DNA of 13,627 nt from Propionibacteriaceae bacterium (GTDB taxonomy: Bacteria > Actinomycetota > Actinomycetes > Propionibacteriales > Propionibacteriaceae). The stretch lies in the NCBI GenBank assembly GCA_031268065.1, contig JAIRXX010000295.1, forward strand, positions 1 through 13,627. The letters are read 5' to 3'. The notes below the pieces were generated by a model. It had not been told where the DNA came from and did not search any database. It worked only from the letters and a program-made list of their open reading frames with translations. Both the position numbers and the translations under genes were made by a program. Positions 1-6,617 of the stretch are shown piece by piece; within the stretch, counting starts at the first letter, position 1, and each line of letters starts with the position of its first letter.

Positions 1-1638
1 GCCGCGAGGATCGGATTAGGGGGAACCCTGTCTGATCAAGTGGAGGTCAGCGGCGTTGATGATGTTTATAAGGCTGATCCTAGCGCGAATGTGACTTTGC
101 AGGGGAGCGTGCTCGGCCCAGTAGTGCCAAGTAAGCAAGTATGCCTTAATGCGGTGTGGGACGATGCGCCGGTTAAGGCAACAATCGGCCCGGTCAGAGT
201 AGACCATGATGGGGTCATTTCTGACCTTGGAATGATCCAAGCCGAAAGTGTGGGCTGTTACAACTATGTCTGGACGATGACGGCGACTGTTGAGGGGGTT
301 GTGTTATGGAGCGTCACGCATGGCTCGGGTGTCGTAGACCAAATAGTGCAAGTGACGCCACCAACGGTTGCAACCCAGACATCCGAGCAAGTGGCGAACC
401 TCGGTGCGGTGATCTTTGACACCATTGAAGTGGGAGGCTTTGACGAGGCAGGCGCTCCGGTGGGAACAGAGATGGTGATCAAACTCTATGGGCCGCTTCC
501 CGCGCCACAGCAAGATTGCACATTGATCAGTGAATCTGATTGGCGTGAAGCCATCGAGGCCGATCCACAATTGTTGGAGGCAACTGAGCGGGTTGAAGTG
601 GTTGGGAACGGTCAGATAGTTAGTTCTGGGGTAAAGGTGCTGAGACCTGGCTGTCACACCTGGGTGGAGCAGTTGCGATTGCCTGATCAATCCCTTCTGG
701 TTGAGACGCCGCCCGGGATTGCAGAAGAGACGACTCTAGCGGCCAGTCCAGGCGTTACCACGCAGATTTCAGCGAGTGTGGCCGGAGTGGGCTACAAGAT
801 CACTGACGAGATTGTGGTTACTGGCTTGGTCGGGCCTGCGGTGATCGTAGCCAAGATAGTCGGCCCAGTCATTCCAGATGGTAACCAACCTTGCGGTGTC
901 GTCTCCAAAGAAATCTGGGATGCGGCGTTAGCCACGGGTCAGTTGACCGAGCTAGCCGCCGAGCACATCAACATTGATGGGTCAGGCACTTACACCACCT
1001 CGCCAGTGCTTCCCACAGCAGGAGGATGTTGGACGTGGATCGTCAGCCTTGTCTTGGGAGAAGTATCCGAACCGGTTTGGATGGTCGACCTTCCTGCGGG
1101 GATCGGGTCTGAGACAGTGAAGGTCATCGAGCCGCGAGTGGGCACCGTCGCTCAAAGCACTTCCGGCACTACGGAGATCTACGACATCGTGAAAGTCGAA
1201 GGACTTGCTGGGCAAAAGGCAGTAATCTCCGGCTATGTGTTGGGTCCAGGCGAGCCAGACACCACCAAGGAAGATATATGTGAAGATGTGGACTGGGGAA
1301 ACGCGCCAAAGCATGCAGATGTCGCCCCGCTGGAAATTGAGGGAAATGGCGTGTACAAGACTGCAGCAATCCCCGTCACAGCCTCTGGCTGCTACACCTT
1401 CGTCGAGCATATGGAGGTCGAATACGGACTGGCAGTGGATGCCCATGACGGCAAGCCAGGAGTCGTTTCAGAAACGATGTATCTGAAACCGCCACCCGGC
1501 CCGTTCCCAACGGCAAAAACTGGGGGCCAACTTGTAGGGAACCATTTATGGACAGTCGTGCTGTCGAGTGTGGCTTGCGCGGTGATGGCCGTGGTAGCTT
1601 GGGCAAACCGCCACAGACTGGACTTGCGCGGACGATGA
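1..1638 (+). CDS. Repeat-containing cell-surface protein, 3' part
   Basis: The frame is open from base 1, so the gene starts upstream of the window; the GTG at 40 is only the first internal start codon. The visible 545 residues contain four related domains of about 128 residues. Each begins with a D-x-(I/V)-x-V-x-G strand (near 31, 417, 802 and 1180), followed by a G-P turn, a first cysteine before a tryptophan, and a second cysteine in a G-C-(Y/H/W)-(N/T)-(Y/W/F)-(V/I) motif. This suggests beta-sandwich domains, each closed by a disulfide, as in stalk regions of actinobacterial surface proteins. The C-terminus has the motif TAKTGG (1510-1527), a hydrophobic segment (about 1546-1605) and a basic tail with several Arg. 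That matches the layout of a sortase signal, but the motif is degenerate (compare LAxTG). The protein is probably exported and held at the envelope as a stalk or adhesin. The ligand-binding N-terminus is missing here. No specific function can be assigned. Confidence 0.85.
   Translation, partial: AARIGLGGTLSDQVEVSGVDDVYKADPSANVTLQGSVLGPVVPSKQVCLNAVWDDAPVKATIGPVRVDHDGVISDLGMIQAESVGCYNYVWTMTATVEGVVLWSVTHGSGVVDQIVQVTPPTVATQTSEQVANLGAVIFDTIEVGGFDEAGAPVGTEMVIKLYGPLPAPQQDCTLISESDWREAIEADPQLLEATERVEVVGNGQIVSSGVKVLRPGCHTWVEQLRLPDQSLLVETPPGIAEETTLAASPGVTTQISASVAGVGYKITDEIVVTGLVGPAVIVAKIVGPVIPDGNQPCGVVSKEIWDAALATGQLTELAAEHINIDGSGTYTTSPVLPTAGGCWTWIVSLVLGEVSEPVWMVDLPAGIGSETVKVIEPRVGTVAQSTSGTTEIYDIVKVEGLAGQKAVISGYVLGPGEPDTTKEDICEDVDWGNAPKHADVAPLEIEGNGVYKTAAIPVTASGCYTFVEHMEVEYGLAVDAHDGKPGVVSETMYLKPPPGPFPTAKTGGQLVGNHLWTVVLSSVACAVMAVVAWANRHRLDLRGR
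31..1490 (+). repeat. Four tandem ~128-aa domain repeats in the surface protein
   Basis: Equivalent D-x-(I/V)-x-V strands lie near 31, 417, 802 and 1180, giving a period of about 378-386 bp. Each unit carries two cysteines in equivalent places and ends with a P-G-(I/V)-x-x-E-T motif. The copies are diverged at DNA level and recognisable mainly as protein, so this is an old domain duplication rather than a recent satellite. More copies may lie to the left of the window. Confidence 0.8.
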
Positions 1639-1902
1639 ACCGAGATGTTTTGTCGGTGCGCCGTTCTAGGGTGGGAGATGAGAGGTTGACGAGATGCTTG
1701 CCAAGAGGCTACAGATGTACGTGACCAAGGAAATAGCACTGCCCAAACACGTCGTGGCGTTAGCAGTAATGAGACTGCGAAAGATTCATGGGGAAAGTAG
1801 TTTCGGATACACCACTCCGCTGACACAATGTAATTACATGACGGGGAAGGAAAGTCGAATGGGACACGACGCCAGTCACATCATCGGCGTAAGGAGCGCA
1901 AA
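1639..1902. other. Spacer between surface protein and lipoprotein gene
   Basis: This 264-bp gap probably contains the promoter of the downstream operon. A TAnnnT hexamer (TAGGGT, 1667-1672) could be a -10 box, but no good -35 hexamer sits at normal spacing. A perfect 12-bp palindrome lies at 1828-1839. A 70-codon reading frame spans most of the gap and is listed separately. No hairpin followed by a T-run was seen after the surface-protein stop codon. Confidence 0.4.
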
Positions 1903-1906
1903 ATGA
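1694..1906 (+). CDS. Doubtful small ORF (70 aa) upstream of the lipoprotein
   Basis: An ATG at 1694 follows GAGAGG (1679-1684) at 9-nt spacing. The frame ends in a TGA that overlaps the lipoprotein ATG at 1903 as ATGA, the same junction type used elsewhere in this cluster. Against it, third codon positions are only moderately GC-rich (about 57% by hand count), the peptide resembles no family I know, and it has no signal peptide or membrane segment. It could be a short leader peptide, a real small gene, or chance. It contains the palindrome at 1828-1839. Confidence 0.2.
   Translation: MLAKRLQMYVTKEIALPKHVVALAVMRLRKIHGESSFGYTTPLTQCNYMTGKESRMGHDASHIIGVRSAK
1828..1839. promoter_or_regulatory. 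Perfect 12-bp palindrome, possible operator
   Basis: ATGTAATTACAT is a perfect inverted repeat without a spacer. It lies in an AT-rich patch about 64 bp before the lipoprotein start. Such sites often bind dimeric helix-turn-helix repressors. The site is directly visible; its function is inferred. Confidence 0.3.
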
Positions 1907-2583
1907 CAACATCAGACCCGAGGGAGCGCGGGATGACAGTCTCCAAGGCTTTGAGGCTGCTCGCGGTGGTGATCATAGGGTTAGCGTTGTCTAGCTGCCA
2001 AACTGTTGGGGACACCGCTACCCCGATAGACACGTCTTCGCCCGCGAGCACGCCCAGCGAGATCGTGACCCCATCACCCGCAGCCGAAGAAACACCCACT
2101 GCCACGCCTGTGCCAGCAGATATTTGGACCAACAAGGATTGGTCCAAAGACCAGCAAGCGGCAGTTAACGCCGCAAAGGGGTTCAATCTAAAAGTCATCC
2201 CCATCTTCAGGGAACCAAAGAAGTACAAGTCAGGTGACGTGGGGAAGCAAGTCATGTCTTACACAGATTTGAAGGTTCGCTCAAACTACATCAAGGCGTG
2301 GGAGGAGTACACCGAGAAGGACTGGCATGTGGAAGGTGTATTCGAACCTATCTGGGTCGAGGCGGGCAAGGTAAGGAAAGTTGATGGCAATAAGCAGGTC
2401 TACGTGGATCTTTGTGTCAACCGGATAAGACTCCGAACTGTGGACGCCAAAGGCAAAGATGTAGAGGGGACAAAGAAGGACGGAACCGGAGTTATTAGGC
2501 ACACGGTTGAACAACGCACTGGAAAATTTTTCGTCGTTGCAGAGAAGGGAGTGGACTCAAGTAAAGAGTGTGTTGAGACATGA
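1903..2583 (+). CDS. Secreted lipoprotein of the pilus cluster
   Basis: This is a 226-residue protein. A hydrophobic core (residues 16-29) leads into the lipobox L-S-S-C, so Cys32 should be lipidated and the protein anchored on the outer face of the membrane. A Ser/Thr/Pro-rich linker (about residues 38-66) follows, then a compact C-terminal domain of about 155 residues rich in Lys and aromatic residues with two cysteines (L-C-V-N and K-E-C-V). The alternation of strands, and a K-F-F-V-V segment near the end, recall NTF2-like or Mce-associated-type folds, but this is weak. Two in-frame starts are possible: ATG 1903 (AAGGAG at 1891) and ATG 1933 (AGGGAG at 1921). The later one gives a more typical short lipoprotein signal peptide. 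The stop overlaps the next start as ATGA, so the two are probably translated together. A role as an envelope-side accessory factor of the Tad-like machine is inferred from position only. Confidence 0.85.
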   Translation: MTTSDPRERGMTVSKALRLLAVVIIGLALSSCQTVGDTATPIDTSSPASTPSEIVTPSPAAEETPTATPVPADIWTNKDWSKDQQAAVNAAKGFNLKVIPIFREPKKYKSGDVGKQVMSYTDLKVRSNYIKAWEEYTEKDWHVEGVFEPIWVEAGKVRKVDGNKQVYVDLCVNRIRLRTVDAKGKDVEGTKKDGTGVIRHTVEQRTGKFFVVAEKGVDSSKECVET

Positions 2584-3416
2584 GATCTCGAATATTGATA
2601 CTGTTCTGCTGCTTGGCGGTACTTCCGATGATCATCGTAGTTCCGCATGCGCATGCGGCTACTTGCTCAAGCGAGGCGAGCATTGCGGTCTCTTGCGACG
2701 GCGGTGGTGAGTCTGGTGGTGGGGCGAGGAAGTTGAGGGAGTGCGAGAAGGTCGGCAACGACCTGTTCATTGATGCTTCCAAGTCTCGGTTGGTCGGGTA
2801 TTTGAAGTCTTACGGATGGGAAGACGCAAAGCATAAATTCCATGCGCCTGAGGATTATAAGGCTGGGGATGAGGATAATTTTGTGAAGGTGTCGTGCGCT
2901 GTTGGTGGGAAGGCGGGGCATCATGTCTGGGTTGTGAAGGGGATCGCTTCGGCCAAGGAGATCGCGTGGTCTATTTGGATGTCGATGGATCCGGAGTCCC
3001 CTGTGATTGGCAGGACTCCGCTGAATAAGGCTGCTCCTTTGGTTGTTGGCCAGCCAATGTGGTTGTGGGCTGAGGATGTGTCAAATCCCAAGATGTGGGG
3101 GCCGTGGTCGAAGTCGAAGTCTGGTGTGACATTGACAGCGAAGGTGACGTATGTGAAGTTCGATTTCGGCGATGGCGGGTCGGTGAAATGCACGATGGCT
3201 CATTTGGATCGTAAGTGGAGTCGGTTTGATGCCTTTGCGGAGCAAGATTCGCCCGAGTGCGGGTATCGGATGACGGTTTCTAAGAAGAAGGTGTCGATCA
3301 AAGCGACTGCGCATTGGGAGGCTAAGTGGAGCGGCTATGGAGAGTCTGGGACTATCACTCACGATGAGTGGCGCACAACTTACGTTGACGTGGCTGAAAT
3401 CCAAACGGTGAGATAG
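2580..3416 (+). CDS. Exported Trp-rich protein with PKD-like domain
   Basis: This is a 278-residue protein with a clear signal peptide: Arg2/Arg4, a hydrophobic core at residues 5-21, and cleavage after A-H-A near residue 26. The mature N-terminus has a Gly/Ser-rich stretch with cysteines, and the C-terminal half is strand-rich with twelve tryptophans overall. A PKD-type motif F-D-F-G-D-G-G lies at residues 194-200. Soon after come two cysteines (V-K-C-T and S-P-E-C-G-Y) and a conserved-looking A-H-W-E-A-K-W-S-G segment. From memory, secreted proteins with a W-P-W/G-D-G/S-P-D-C-G-(H/Y) pattern occur beside TadA-type genes in other actinobacteria, so this is probably that family. The start overlaps the lipoprotein stop by 4 bp. 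The likely location is the cell wall or outside; binding or scaffolding for the pilus is inferred. No enzymatic motif is visible. Confidence 0.85.
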   Translation: MRSRILILFCCLAVLPMIIVVPHAHAATCSSEASIAVSCDGGGESGGGARKLRECEKVGNDLFIDASKSRLVGYLKSYGWEDAKHKFHAPEDYKAGDEDNFVKVSCAVGGKAGHHVWVVKGIASAKEIAWSIWMSMDPESPVIGRTPLNKAAPLVVGQPMWLWAEDVSNPKMWGPWSKSKSGVTLTAKVTYVKFDFGDGGSVKCTMAHLDRKWSRFDAFAEQDSPECGYRMTVSKKKVSIKATAHWEAKWSGYGESGTITHDEWRTTYVDVAEIQTVR

Positions 3417-3442
3417 ATCCATAAGGGAGTGTGGAAGGTCAG

Positions 3443-4123
3443 ATGGCTAGGGAGAGGAAGGGCCGGGATCGTGGCCTTGACCCGATCACTGTGCAGACTA
3501 AGTTGCGTCGCAGCCCGATGTTGGTGGTTGCGGGGTCGGCTCTGATATTGGTTGGTGCGCTGCTGGGGTTGTGGCTTTGGCAGGCTTCTGCGACTGCTGT
3601 CGAGGTGGTGTCGGTTGTCGCCCCGGTTGAGCGTGGCCATGTGATCGACGAGGCGAGTTTGGGCCGAGTCCGGATCACGTTGGATCCTTCTTTGCGGACT
3701 GTAGCCTGGCAGCAGGTGAAGCAATTGGTTGGCAAGCGTGCGGCGGTGGAGTTGGTTCCCGGCCAGCTTGTCGCTCCTGATGCTGTCACTGACTCGATGC
3801 CTCCCGCACAGGGGTATCGGATTGTGACAGTGCCTGTGCGCACCGAGTTGTTCCCTATCGAGACGCTTAGGGCCGGAGATTTGGTGACGATTGTGGTTTC
3901 TGGTGAGCAGGCGGGCGATCAAAGTGTTGATGGAGGACTTAGCCAGGCCGGGGATGGCGATCTGCCACAGAGGTTTGAGTTCGACGCGGAGGTGTTGAAC
4001 GTGGCGTTGGATGACCAAGTGTCAAAGGTAGATGTGGTGATCGAGGATGGCGCCGGGCTGCGTTTGCAGTGGTGGGTCACTTCTGGGCAGTTGTCTTTGT
4101 CGATCAAAACGAAGCAGGCGTAG
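3443..4123 (+). CDS. SAF-domain protein, CpaB/RcpC-like
   Basis: This is a 226-residue membrane-anchored protein. A basic N-terminus (residues 1-23) precedes one membrane segment (about 26-46). A SAF domain (about 52-115) follows, with V-x-x-V-x-R-G-x-V-I-x-x-x-x-L and the typical V-G-x-R-x-A-x-x-L-x-x-G-Q-L end. The remainder contains the (V/T)-V-P-V strand usual for CpaB relatives, then a more variable tail. CpaB/RcpC proteins are part of Tad pilus machines; in organisms without an outer membrane the SAF domain faces the cell wall and may bind peptidoglycan or guide the fibre. I chose ATG 3443 (GGAAGG at 3433-3438). GTG 3431 is in frame but its AAGGGAG lies only 1-2 nt upstream. The stop lies 2 nt before the next start. 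Confidence 0.85.
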   Translation: MARERKGRDRGLDPITVQTKLRRSPMLVVAGSALILVGALLGLWLWQASATAVEVVSVVAPVERGHVIDEASLGRVRITLDPSLRTVAWQQVKQLVGKRAAVELVPGQLVAPDAVTDSMPPAQGYRIVTVPVRTELFPIETLRAGDLVTIVVSGEQAGDQSVDGGLSQAGDGDLPQRFEFDAEVLNVALDDQVSKVDVVIEDGAGLRLQWWVTSGQLSLSIKTKQA

Positions 4124-4125
4124 CA

Positions 4126-4959
4126 ATGGCGGTGTTTTGCTTGTGTTCGGCTTCGGGGTCTCCTGGGGTCACTTCGACTGTGCTCGGGTTGGGTTATCAG
4201 TGGGGCGGGTCGGTGACGGTGGTTGAAGCTGATCCATCAGGCGGGAATGCGATGCTGACAGGTATGCTACGCGGGCAGTTGGTGAAGCCTGGTCTGGTGG
4301 AGTTGGCGAAGGCTGGCCAGGCGGGGCTGCTGTCGGAGGGGCTTGCGAGGCTGGCGGTGCCGCTGGTGGATGCAGCGGGCGTGGGGATTCCTCGGGAGAT
4401 ACTTACCAGCGATCCTGGCCAGGTTTGGGCGACTCCGAGATTGTCATTGGTCCCGGGGTCGTTGACGTTTGAGCAGGCACCGATTCTGACGAAGTTGTGG
4501 GAGCCGTTGATGGTGGGAATGCGTTCTGTCAGCGCTTCCACTGGAGTTGATTTTTTAGTGGACGCGGGAAGGCTTGGCTTGCAGGGCTGGCCGAAGGCTA
4601 TTGTGGAGGCCGCTGATGTGACAGTGTTGTGTCTAAGGTCCAGCCTGCGTGAGGCTAGTGGCGCAGCGGCGTGGGCGAAGAAGCTGGCCGCCGGGGAGTT
4701 CGCGGAACACCAGTTGAGGCTGTTATTGATCGGGGACGGGCATCCCTATCCGGTGCGGGACATTGCGAAAGAATTCAAAGTGGAGGCATTGGGCCAGATC
4801 CCTTGGGATCCGAAGCGCGCCAGGGTCTTTTCTGATGGTGCGGGGCATGGTCGCGGGTTCGCCAGATCAGGGTATGTGGCTGCGCTGAGAGCTGTAGCGC
4901 AGGCACTGCAGAAGATAGTCCACGCGGACCAGGTGCCGACGAGAGGGAATTCGATGTGA
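4126..4959 (+). CDS. TadZ/CpaE-like ParA/MinD-family protein with altered P-loop
   Basis: This is a 277-residue cytoplasmic protein with the fold signature of ParA/MinD/CpaE ATPases: an N-terminal strand, then a P-loop-like stretch G-S-P-G-V-T-S-T (residues 11-18), an E-A-D-P-S-G-G motif (Asp36) equal to the family's D-x-D-x-x-x-G, and a hydrophobic strand ending in Asp146 at the Walker B position. The P-loop lacks both Walker lysines, where true ParA proteins have K-G-G-V-G-K-T/S. TadZ/CpaE-type partners of Tad systems often have degenerate P-loops and act as polar localisation factors, so it may bind nucleotide poorly or not at all. ATG 4126 is chosen over in-frame GTG 4069, which would overlap the SAF gene by 55 bp and add 19 residues unlike the family's N-terminus. 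The stop overlaps the next GTG as GTGA. Confidence 0.85.
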   Translation: MAVFCLCSASGSPGVTSTVLGLGYQWGGSVTVVEADPSGGNAMLTGMLRGQLVKPGLVELAKAGQAGLLSEGLARLAVPLVDAAGVGIPREILTSDPGQVWATPRLSLVPGSLTFEQAPILTKLWEPLMVGMRSVSASTGVDFLVDAGRLGLQGWPKAIVEAADVTVLCLRSSLREASGAAAWAKKLAAGEFAEHQLRLLLIGDGHPYPVRDIAKEFKVEALGQIPWDPKRARVFSDGAGHGRGFARSGYVAALRAVAQALQKIVHADQVPTRGNSM

Positions 4960-6617
4960 GCGATCCGATTAGTTTGGGCGAAATCCCGTTCTTCCAGTCA
5001 AGCATTGGGGCCGATGACGGTGTGAGCGCGGCGCATCTTCCTGGAAGGGTGCGGGGAGGGTTTCGTTTCGGCAAGGTTGGCCAGCCTGTTGTGGAGCGAG
5101 AACTAGATGCTGGAGTCAAGGGCGCGCAACTGGTTGTGTTGAGCGAGGGCGATGCCGAATTCGCAGTTCCACGTCATGTGGTGCGACAGATGCCCAGACC
5201 GGCTGGACTGGCGGTGGACTGGCGTCTTGTTGGCAAATTGCGGCAGGTTGTGGCGAATGAGTTGGCTGACTGGTTGAACCATGCGCGAGAGGCCAGTTTG
5301 GACCACCAGGCTGGTCAAGACGGGCAGGTTGGCCGGTGTCCTTCGGCTTGCAGGCGATGCCAGGCGCGGGATTTGATCGGGGCGGCGATCAAAAATCACG
5401 AGGTGGAAATGATAGCGGTGGGGGAGTCGCTTTCCCCGGCGCAGCGTGAGTCGCTGGCGCAAGCGGTGTTTGATTCTATTTTTGGCCTGGGCCGTCTTCA
5501 ACCGCTGATCAGTGACCCGGATGTGGAGAACATCATGGTTTACGGGTTCGATGATGTTCATGTTGAGCGGGCTGATTTTGGGCACCAGCGGATGGACCCG
5601 ATTGCTGAGTCTGATGAGGAGCTGACTCAGATGATCCAGGACATGGCGTCCCACGCTGGAGGCTCAGCGCCTTTCTCCCCGGCGAACCCGAATTTGGAGA
5701 TGATGCTTCCTGACGGATCCCGTTTAGCGGCCACGCTGTCGACCGGCAGGCCGAGTTTGAACATTCGTCGGCATCGGATCAAGGAAGTGACTGTTGACGA
5801 GTTGATCGGTCTGGGTTCGGTGACCCAGGTGATGGCAGATTTTTTGAAGGCTGCGGTGCGGGCGAACCTGTCGATTTGCATATCGGGTCCAATGAATTCG
5901 GGGAAGACCACTTTTCTGCGGGCGCTATGCACCCAGTTCACGTCTGAGGATGTGGTTGGTACGTTCGAGTCGGATCGTGAGATCATGCTGCACCAAGAGC
6001 CGCTGCGGTCGCGGTTCGCAAAGGTTTATCCGTGGGAGGAACGCTCCGGTGGGGGAGAGATTGGCAAGGACGGCAGACGCGCGGGCCGTCGTGAGATGTC
6101 TGAGTTGATTATTGAGAGCAAACGGTTCAACCTGACCAGGGCGGTGATCGGGGAGGTTCGCGGCAAAGAGGTTTGGCAAGTCATCAAAACTATGGAGGAG
6201 ATCGGCTGCTTGTTCACCACTCACGCGATCTCGGCTGGAGCGTGTATGGAGAAGCTGATTTCTTGCGCACAGGAGGATCCGAATGTTAACGGAGTAGAGC
6301 TGGTGACGCGAAAGCTAGGCCAGACTCTGCACCTGGTCATTCAGCTTGAACATGAGCGCCAATGGATTGACAAGGGTCACGACCAATGGCGTTGGGATCG
6401 GCATGTGAAGGAAATCGTCGCTGCTGAGCGGGGTGAGCGGTCTGGCTCGGGCATCGCGCTTACCACAGTTTTCCGGCATGTGCCCAGTGAGCCAGCGGTC
6501 GCGTTCCAGGTGCCTGACAGGCTTGTGGAGCGGCTTCGTGACGCTGGTTGGACTCAGACGCAAGAGCAACAGTTCCTGCTCCAGATCCAGGCCAACCTTG
6601 ACAGGTGGGCACAATGA
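4956..6617 (+). CDS. cpaF: CpaF/TadA-type secretion motor ATPase
   Basis: This 553-residue protein is the hexameric ATPase that would power pilus assembly from the cytoplasmic face of the membrane. Residues 1-150 are a family-variable extension holding the cluster C-P-S-A-C-R-R-C (Cys128, 132, 135). The core begins with the D-P-D-V-E-N-I-M-V segment typical of CpaF proteins. Walker A is G-P-M-N-S-G-K-T-T (Lys317, Thr318). The Walker B/signature G-E-V-R-G sits at residues 399-403, followed by T-T-H-A with the His-box histidine. All key catalytic elements are present, so it should be active. The GTG start at 4956 overlaps the preceding stop, with GAGAGGGA at 4941-4948 as ribosome binding site. 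VirB11 is the alternative within the superfamily, but the TadB and TadC genes next to it settle the assignment. The symbol cpaF/tadA is by family. Confidence 0.95.
   Translation: MSDPISLGEIPFFQSSIGADDGVSAAHLPGRVRGGFRFGKVGQPVVERELDAGVKGAQLVVLSEGDAEFAVPRHVVRQMPRPAGLAVDWRLVGKLRQVVANELADWLNHAREASLDHQAGQDGQVGRCPSACRRCQARDLIGAAIKNHEVEMIAVGESLSPAQRESLAQAVFDSIFGLGRLQPLISDPDVENIMVYGFDDVHVERADFGHQRMDPIAESDEELTQMIQDMASHAGGSAPFSPANPNLEMMLPDGSRLAATLSTGRPSLNIRRHRIKEVTVDELIGLGSVTQVMADFLKAAVRANLSICISGPMNSGKTTFLRALCTQFTSEDVVGTFESDREIMLHQEPLRSRFAKVYPWEERSGGGEIGKDGRRAGRREMSELIIESKRFNLTRAVIGEVRGKEVWQVIKTMEEIGCLFTTHAISAGACMEKLISCAQEDPNVNGVELVTRKLGQTLHLVIQLEHERQWIDKGHDQWRWDRHVKEIVAAERGERSGSGIALTTVFRHVPSEPAVAFQVPDRLVERLRDAGWTQTQEQQFLLQIQANLDRWAQ

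Noticed and set aside
2049..2062. Partial copy of the 12-bp intergenic repeat (CCCAGCGAGA) inside the lipoprotein gene
   Set aside because: Only 10 bases match and they lie within the coding linker, so chance is the simplest explanation.
3380..4018. 212-codon open frame on the minus strand opposite the SAF gene
   Set aside because: It lies fully opposite a well-supported gene, its product is Arg/His/Pro-rich low-complexity-like sequence, and it has no recognisable domain.
5103..5654. 183-codon open frame on the minus strand opposite cpaF
   Set aside because: It is opposite the motor ATPase and its product has no domain or signal.
4956..6617. Assignment of the ATPase to a VirB11-type conjugation system
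   Set aside because: No relaxase, coupling protein or other conjugation gene is present, while TadB, TadC, pilin and TadE-like genes follow directly.
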